A stretch of 64,000 bases of DNA from Pseudomonadales bacterium (lineage in GTDB: Bacteria; Pseudomonadota; Gammaproteobacteria; Pseudomonadales; Pseudohongiellaceae), in the NCBI GenBank assembly GCA_024234395.1, contig JACKOH010000001.1:372001-436000 (forward strand), written 5' to 3'. The position numbers and the translations under genes were made by a program. The notes below the pieces were generated by a model that worked only from the letters and a program-made list of their open reading frames with translations, was not told the origin of the DNA and made no database searches. The first letter of the stretch is position 1. The number at the start of each line of letters is the position of its first letter. Below, piece after piece: positions 60,378 to 64,000 of the stretch.

Positions 60378-62360
60378 ATGGCAGAAAAATGGCAGGTTAA
60401 GGATCACGAGAGCGAAAAGCGCCTGGTGAACCGCCGTCTGGTAGTGGCCGGAATGTTCGTCGGTCTGTTGTTTATTGCGCTGTTCAGCCAGATGATCTAC
60501 CTGCAGGTGTTGCGTTACGACTATTTCGCCGCCCGCTCCGACGACAACCGCCTGCATTCCCAATACGTCCCTCCCACCCGGGGGCTGATCTTCGACCGTA
60601 ATGGCGAGATCCTGGCTGACAACCAACCCATCTTCAACCTGACCGTGGTCAGGGAACTGGTCGATGACATGGACGCGTCCCTGGAGACAGTGGCCTCCCT
60701 CATCGATCTGAGTGAGGACGATGTCGAACAGTTCAGGAGCCGACTCAGCCGGCGTTACGTTCCCCATTCCTCGGTGCTGCTTCGCTATAAGCTTAACGAG
60801 GAAGAGATGGCCAGGATCGCGGTAGCCCAGCACCGGCTGCCGGGCTTCTCCATCGAGGCCCAGCTGGTGAGACATTATCCGCTGGAAAGCCTGACCGCCC
60901 ACACCGTCGGTTATGTGTCTGAAATCAATCGCGCCGAACTGGACGGGATGGATGAGATGCAGAGGGAAAACTACGGCGGCACCAACCACATCGGCAAGTC
61001 GGGTATCGAAAGAACCTACGAAAACCTGTTACATGGACAGGTAGGCTATGAAACGGTTGAGAAGAACAATCGTGGCCAGGTGATGCGGGTGCTGGACCGG
61101 ACCGACCCGGTGGCGGGCAGGAACATATCCCTGCATCTGGACGCCCGGCTGCAGATTGCGGCAGAACAGGCGCTTGGTGACTATCGTGGCGCAGTCGTGG
61201 CCATGGACCCGGAAACCGGTGGCATACTGGCCATGGTAAGCAAACCGGGTTTTGATCCCAATCTGTTCGTTACCGGCATCAGCAACAAGGACTTCAACCG
61301 GCTGATTACCGACAAGGTAAACACCCCGTTATTCGACCGGACCACCAATCCCTATCCGCCGGGCTCGACACTTAAGCCGTTTATCGGCCTGGGTGGACTG
61401 CAAACCAAATTTGTCGACTACGAGTTTGCTATAGAGGACCCGGGTTATTTTCGCCTGCCAGGCGTCCGCTATCGCTGGAATGATTACACATTCCGCACGG
61501 CAATCGGTGGTGGCCACGGGCATACCGACCTGAAAAAGGCCATCTATCAGTCCTGCGATACATTCTTTTACGACCTGGGCAATCGCATGGGCATCGATAC
61601 CATGCACGACTTTCTGTCCCAGTTCGGCTTCGGGCAGAATCTGGCCCTGGACATACCCTATGCCAGAACCGGCGTGCTCCCTTCCCGGGAGTGGAAGATG
61701 GCCAGCCGGGGCGAGCCCTGGTACCAGGGCGATACCATCAGTTCCTCGATCGGTCAGGGCTACATGTGGGTGACTCCGTTACAGCTCGCCACAGCCATCT
61801 CGATCCTGGCCAATGAGGGCAAGGTGGTCAGGCCGCGCCTGCTCAAGGCTATCGAAGGAGAGGCCTTTGAACCGGCTGAAGAGACCCGGCTGCCGCCCCT
61901 GGTACTGGATGATCCCGGTTACTGGGACTATATTGAGGACGCCATGACCGAGGTAGTGCACCGGCCTTTCAACAAAACATTCCGGGATTACGGCACCGCC
62001 TATGAAGCAATCGCCCAGATTGACCCTGACATGACTTACAGGATGGCCGGCAAGTCGGGCACCGCGCAGGTGGTCAGCATCGATCAGAGCATTACCAAGA
62101 GCGGTGATATCGATGTTGCTGATATTCACAAGGATCACGGTCTTTTTGTTTCCTTTGCGCCGGCCCGTCATCCGACCGTAAAACCGAAAATCGCACTCGC
62201 CGTGTTTGTCGAGAACGGCGAGCATGGCAGTTCCGTGGCCGGCCCGATCGCCAAGCAGGTGACCGATACCTACCTGCTGGATATTCTGAACCTGGACCTG
62301 GAAGTGCCCGAGGAGCCCGAACTGGACTCCGATATGTCGCTGATCTCCAAGAATGATTAA
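60378..62360 (+). CDS. mrdA: Penicillin-binding protein 2 (elongasome transpeptidase)
   Basis: The 660-residue class B PBP cross-links peptidoglycan during side-wall growth. It has a short cytoplasmic tail, one TM helix (about residues 22-44), a dimerisation/pedestal domain with PTRGLIFDRNGEILA, and the transpeptidase domain. The active-site serine is S330 in YPPGSTLKPF; QSCDTFFYDLG is the SxN-type motif and GKSGTAQV the KTG-type motif. The gene is spaced 221 bases from rlmH, so a separate promoter is likely. Its end overlaps rodA by eight bases. Confidence 0.97.
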   Translation: MAEKWQVKDHESEKRLVNRRLVVAGMFVGLLFIALFSQMIYLQVLRYDYFAARSDDNRLHSQYVPPTRGLIFDRNGEILADNQPIFNLTVVRELVDDMDASLETVASLIDLSEDDVEQFRSRLSRRYVPHSSVLLRYKLNEEEMARIAVAQHRLPGFSIEAQLVRHYPLESLTAHTVGYVSEINRAELDGMDEMQRENYGGTNHIGKSGIERTYENLLHGQVGYETVEKNNRGQVMRVLDRTDPVAGRNISLHLDARLQIAAEQALGDYRGAVVAMDPETGGILAMVSKPGFDPNLFVTGISNKDFNRLITDKVNTPLFDRTTNPYPPGSTLKPFIGLGGLQTKFVDYEFAIEDPGYFRLPGVRYRWNDYTFRTAIGGGHGHTDLKKAIYQSCDTFFYDLGNRMGIDTMHDFLSQFGFGQNLALDIPYARTGVLPSREWKMASRGEPWYQGDTISSSIGQGYMWVTPLQLATAISILANEGKVVRPRLLKAIEGEAFEPAEETRLPPLVLDDPGYWDYIEDAMTEVVHRPFNKTFRDYGTAYEAIAQIDPDMTYRMAGKSGTAQVVSIDQSITKSGDIDVADIHKDHGLFVSFAPARHPTVKPKIALAVFVENGEHGSSVAGPIAKQVTDTYLLDILNLDLEVPEEPELDSDMSLISKND

Positions 62361-63501
62361 CCAGGATTTTACCCGCCAGCTGGTGGACCATGCCGGTCCT
62401 GCCCGAACGGAATTTTCGCTGTGGCGCCTGTTGCGGATTGACCCGCCGCTGTTCCTGGCATTGCTGTTGTTGAGCGGATATGGCCTGCTGGTGCTCTATA
62501 GCGCCAGTGGCGAGAACCTTGCTGAAGTAAAGCGTCAGTCCATGGCGCTTGCCATGGCATTCGGCGTGATGCTTGTGGTTGCTCAGTTCAGCGCGCATTT
62601 TTACCGGCGCTGGGCCCCGACATTGTATGCTGCGGGAATCGGCCTGTTGATCGTGGTGCTGTTTATCGGCGTCGAGGCCAATGGTGCCCGCAGCTGGCTG
62701 GACCTGCCCGGACTGCCCAGCTTTCAGCCCTCCGAAGTCATGAAGTTTGTGGTGCCGATGCTGCTGGCCTGGTATCTGGGCAGCCGGCCATTACCACCGC
62801 GCTTCAAACATCTGTTCTGGACCGGCGCCATGATTCTGCTGCCGGCGGGCCTGATCATCACCCAGAACGATACCGGCACCGCGATCATGGTGACCATGTC
62901 CGGCGTCTTTCTGGTGCTGCTTGCTGGAGTGTCGTGGAGGCTGGTGCTATGGGGTGGCTTTGCGGCATTGCTGGCCTCTCCAGCCTGGTTCCTGTTCCTG
63001 GCACAGGAACACCAGAAAAACCGTATCCTCACGTTTTTCGATCCTTACCGTGACCCCACCGGGGCAGGCTACAACATCATCCAGTCCCAGATCGCCATCG
63101 GCTCGGGTGGGGTGTATGGCAAAGGCTGGCTCAATGGCGCCCAGTCCCAGCTGGATTTTATTCCGGAAAGCAACACCGACTTCATTCTTGCGGTATTGGC
63201 CGAGGAATTTGGCCTGTTAGGGGTGCTGGTGCTGATCCTGTTGTACCTGTTTGTGCTGATCAGGGGCTTTCACATAACCTACTACGCCAGCGATATGTTC
63301 AGCCGTCTGCTGGCCGGCAGCATCACGCTGACCTTCTTTTTCTATGTGTTTGTCAACATGGCGATGGTTTCGGGCATCATGCCAGTCATCGGCCTGCCTC
63401 TGCCGCTGATGAGCCGGGGCGGGACGTCGATACTGACCCTGTTTATCGGCTTCGGCCTGTTGATGTCCATCTCCGCCAGCGGCCGCAGGCCGGTTGCCTG
63501 A
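62353..63501 (+). CDS. rodA: Rod-shape-determining peptidoglycan polymerase RodA
   Basis: The 382-residue SEDS-family glycosyltransferase polymerises lipid II and works with PBP2. About ten transmembrane helices are evident. SEDS motifs are ARSWLDLPGLPSFQPSEVMKF, the large-loop region RILTFFDPYRDPTGAGYNIIQSQIAIGSGG, and PESNTDFILAVLAEEFGLLG followed by PLMSRGGTSILTLFIGFGLL. The Asp implicated in catalysis in other RodA proteins would sit in one of these loops. The overlap with mrdA indicates coupled translation. Confidence 0.97.
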   Translation: MINQDFTRQLVDHAGPARTEFSLWRLLRIDPPLFLALLLLSGYGLLVLYSASGENLAEVKRQSMALAMAFGVMLVVAQFSAHFYRRWAPTLYAAGIGLLIVVLFIGVEANGARSWLDLPGLPSFQPSEVMKFVVPMLLAWYLGSRPLPPRFKHLFWTGAMILLPAGLIITQNDTGTAIMVTMSGVFLVLLAGVSWRLVLWGGFAALLASPAWFLFLAQEHQKNRILTFFDPYRDPTGAGYNIIQSQIAIGSGGVYGKGWLNGAQSQLDFIPESNTDFILAVLAEEFGLLGVLVLILLYLFVLIRGFHITYYASDMFSRLLAGSITLTFFFYVFVNMAMVSGIMPVIGLPLPLMSRGGTSILTLFIGFGLLMSISASGRRPVA

Positions 63502-64000
63502 GCCGGGCAATCAAACTGCCGGAAAATCTGGCGTTAATGTGGCGATTGTCTGGCAATTCCGGGAATTTTGTTTTTTGCAGTTAAAAATCACTGGCGCAGC
63601 GCCGTTATGTGGTTGAAGCCGGAAGCCGGAAGCCGTTTAGCTGGCGGTTGCCGACGGCTCATCAACTTTCCTGAAAAGTGACAATGACACCAGACAAGAA
63701 AACTCGAACTTACGCAGGCAACTCCAGGCACTGATCTGCCTTACCTTCACCGGACTGAGCGATCTGACCCCGGGCTGAAACAGATTGCTATCAAGTACCC
63801 GCTTGTGCAGATGCCGGATTACAGCCCTGGTTTTGATTGGAGCCCTGCCGGGTTATGTCGATATTCAGAAAGTAACGGGTGTTGCCGATTGTGACTTAAA
63901 AGTCGCGAGCCTGAAGCCGCTATCTAGGGTAAGTTGGCCGAATAGGGCTGGAAAAAACTTCAAACATATTGAATACTTGGAAAAATGAGTTCACGAGAAA
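63502..64000. other. Region after rodA, no gene seen to the window end
   Basis: In related genomes mltB or rlpA follows rodA, but no such frame is visible here. GAAGCCG is repeated three times without interruption at 63615-63635. TTTTGTTTTTT near 63570 could contribute to transcription termination, though the stem before it is weak. An ATG at 63985 near the edge might open the next gene, but only five codons remain. Confidence 0.45.

Noticed and set aside
63785..63988. 67-codon open frame near the right edge
   Set aside because: Weak start context and no recognisable features; could not be supported as a gene.
1..64000. CRISPR arrays, prophage and complete IS elements
   Set aside because: No regularly spaced direct repeats with unique spacers, and no integrase, transposase, terminase or capsid frames were recognised.

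Overview
The window is a moderately GC-rich, gene-dense stretch of a gammaproteobacterial chromosome. Several conserved blocks match the gene order known from Pseudomonas and its relatives: (Nudix/ThiE)-yacG-coaE-pilD-pilC-pilB-pilA-nadC-...-ampD, and proA-nadD-rsfS-rlmH-mrdA-rodA. A FabY-type ketoacyl synthase points the same way. The exact genus cannot be fixed from the sequence. No prophage, complete insertion sequence, CRISPR array or plasmid function is visible, so this looks like core chromosome with a few accessory insertions.

Layout. 1-2.6 kb: the tail of a ThiE-like gene, then an unknown secreted 663-residue protein. 2.7-12.9 kb: yacG, coaE and the type IV pilus core (pilD, pilC, pilB) on the minus strand, a TfpX/TfpZ-like accessory gene, two tandem pilin genes separated by a strong hairpin, and a GT-C-like membrane protein plus a GT2 glycosyltransferase that may decorate the pilin. 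13.3-18.4 kb: a small cytochrome c, a secreted HNH nuclease, nadC, a membrane-anchored retropepsin-like protease, a DUF1631 protein and ampD. 18.7-23.1 kb: aceE-aceF. 23.1-27.4 kb: a BtuCD/FecCD-type importer pair, a YajQ-family protein, an AmpG-like permease and an alkyltransferase-like protein. 27.9-31.8 kb: fxsA, groES-groEL behind a good heat-shock promoter, a duplicated palindromic element, and sodB. 32.4-38.0 kb: a coiled-coil membrane protein, tRNA-Leu(UAG), an acetyltransferase, a VWA/J-domain pair, an enoyl-CoA hydratase-family gene and an NTT-like transporter. 38.2-46.1 kb: class I fumarase, fabY, a VanY-like peptidase, hpf, DUF1244, an AraC-type regulator, greB and dinB. 46.4-49.6 kb: a decaheme cytochrome and an MtrB/PioB-type porin. 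49.7-57.1 kb: serA-serC, a metallo-beta-lactamase-fold hydrolase, a GIY-YIG protein, small hypothetical proteins, a YbgA-like protein, a VOC protein and an NhaC antiporter. 57.4-63.5 kb: proA-nadD-rsfS-rlmH, then mrdA-rodA.

How the genes work together. The pil block covers prepilin processing (PilD), the assembly ATPase (PilB), the platform protein (PilC), two pilins and candidate glycosylation enzymes. AmpD and AmpG are both muropeptide-recycling functions, and PBP2-RodA forms the elongasome core. AceEF and fumarase serve central carbon metabolism. SerA and SerC catalyse two consecutive steps of serine synthesis. The decaheme cytochrome/porin pair would carry electrons across the outer membrane.

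The points I find most worth a second look are the palindromic tandem element after groEL, the two-gene cytochrome-porin module with no outer-membrane cytochrome gene beside it, the putative pilin glycosylation pair next to the duplicated pilins, and the uncharacterised VWA/J-domain pair. All coordinates, starts and motifs were read by eye. Functional names rest on recognising the families, not on a database search.
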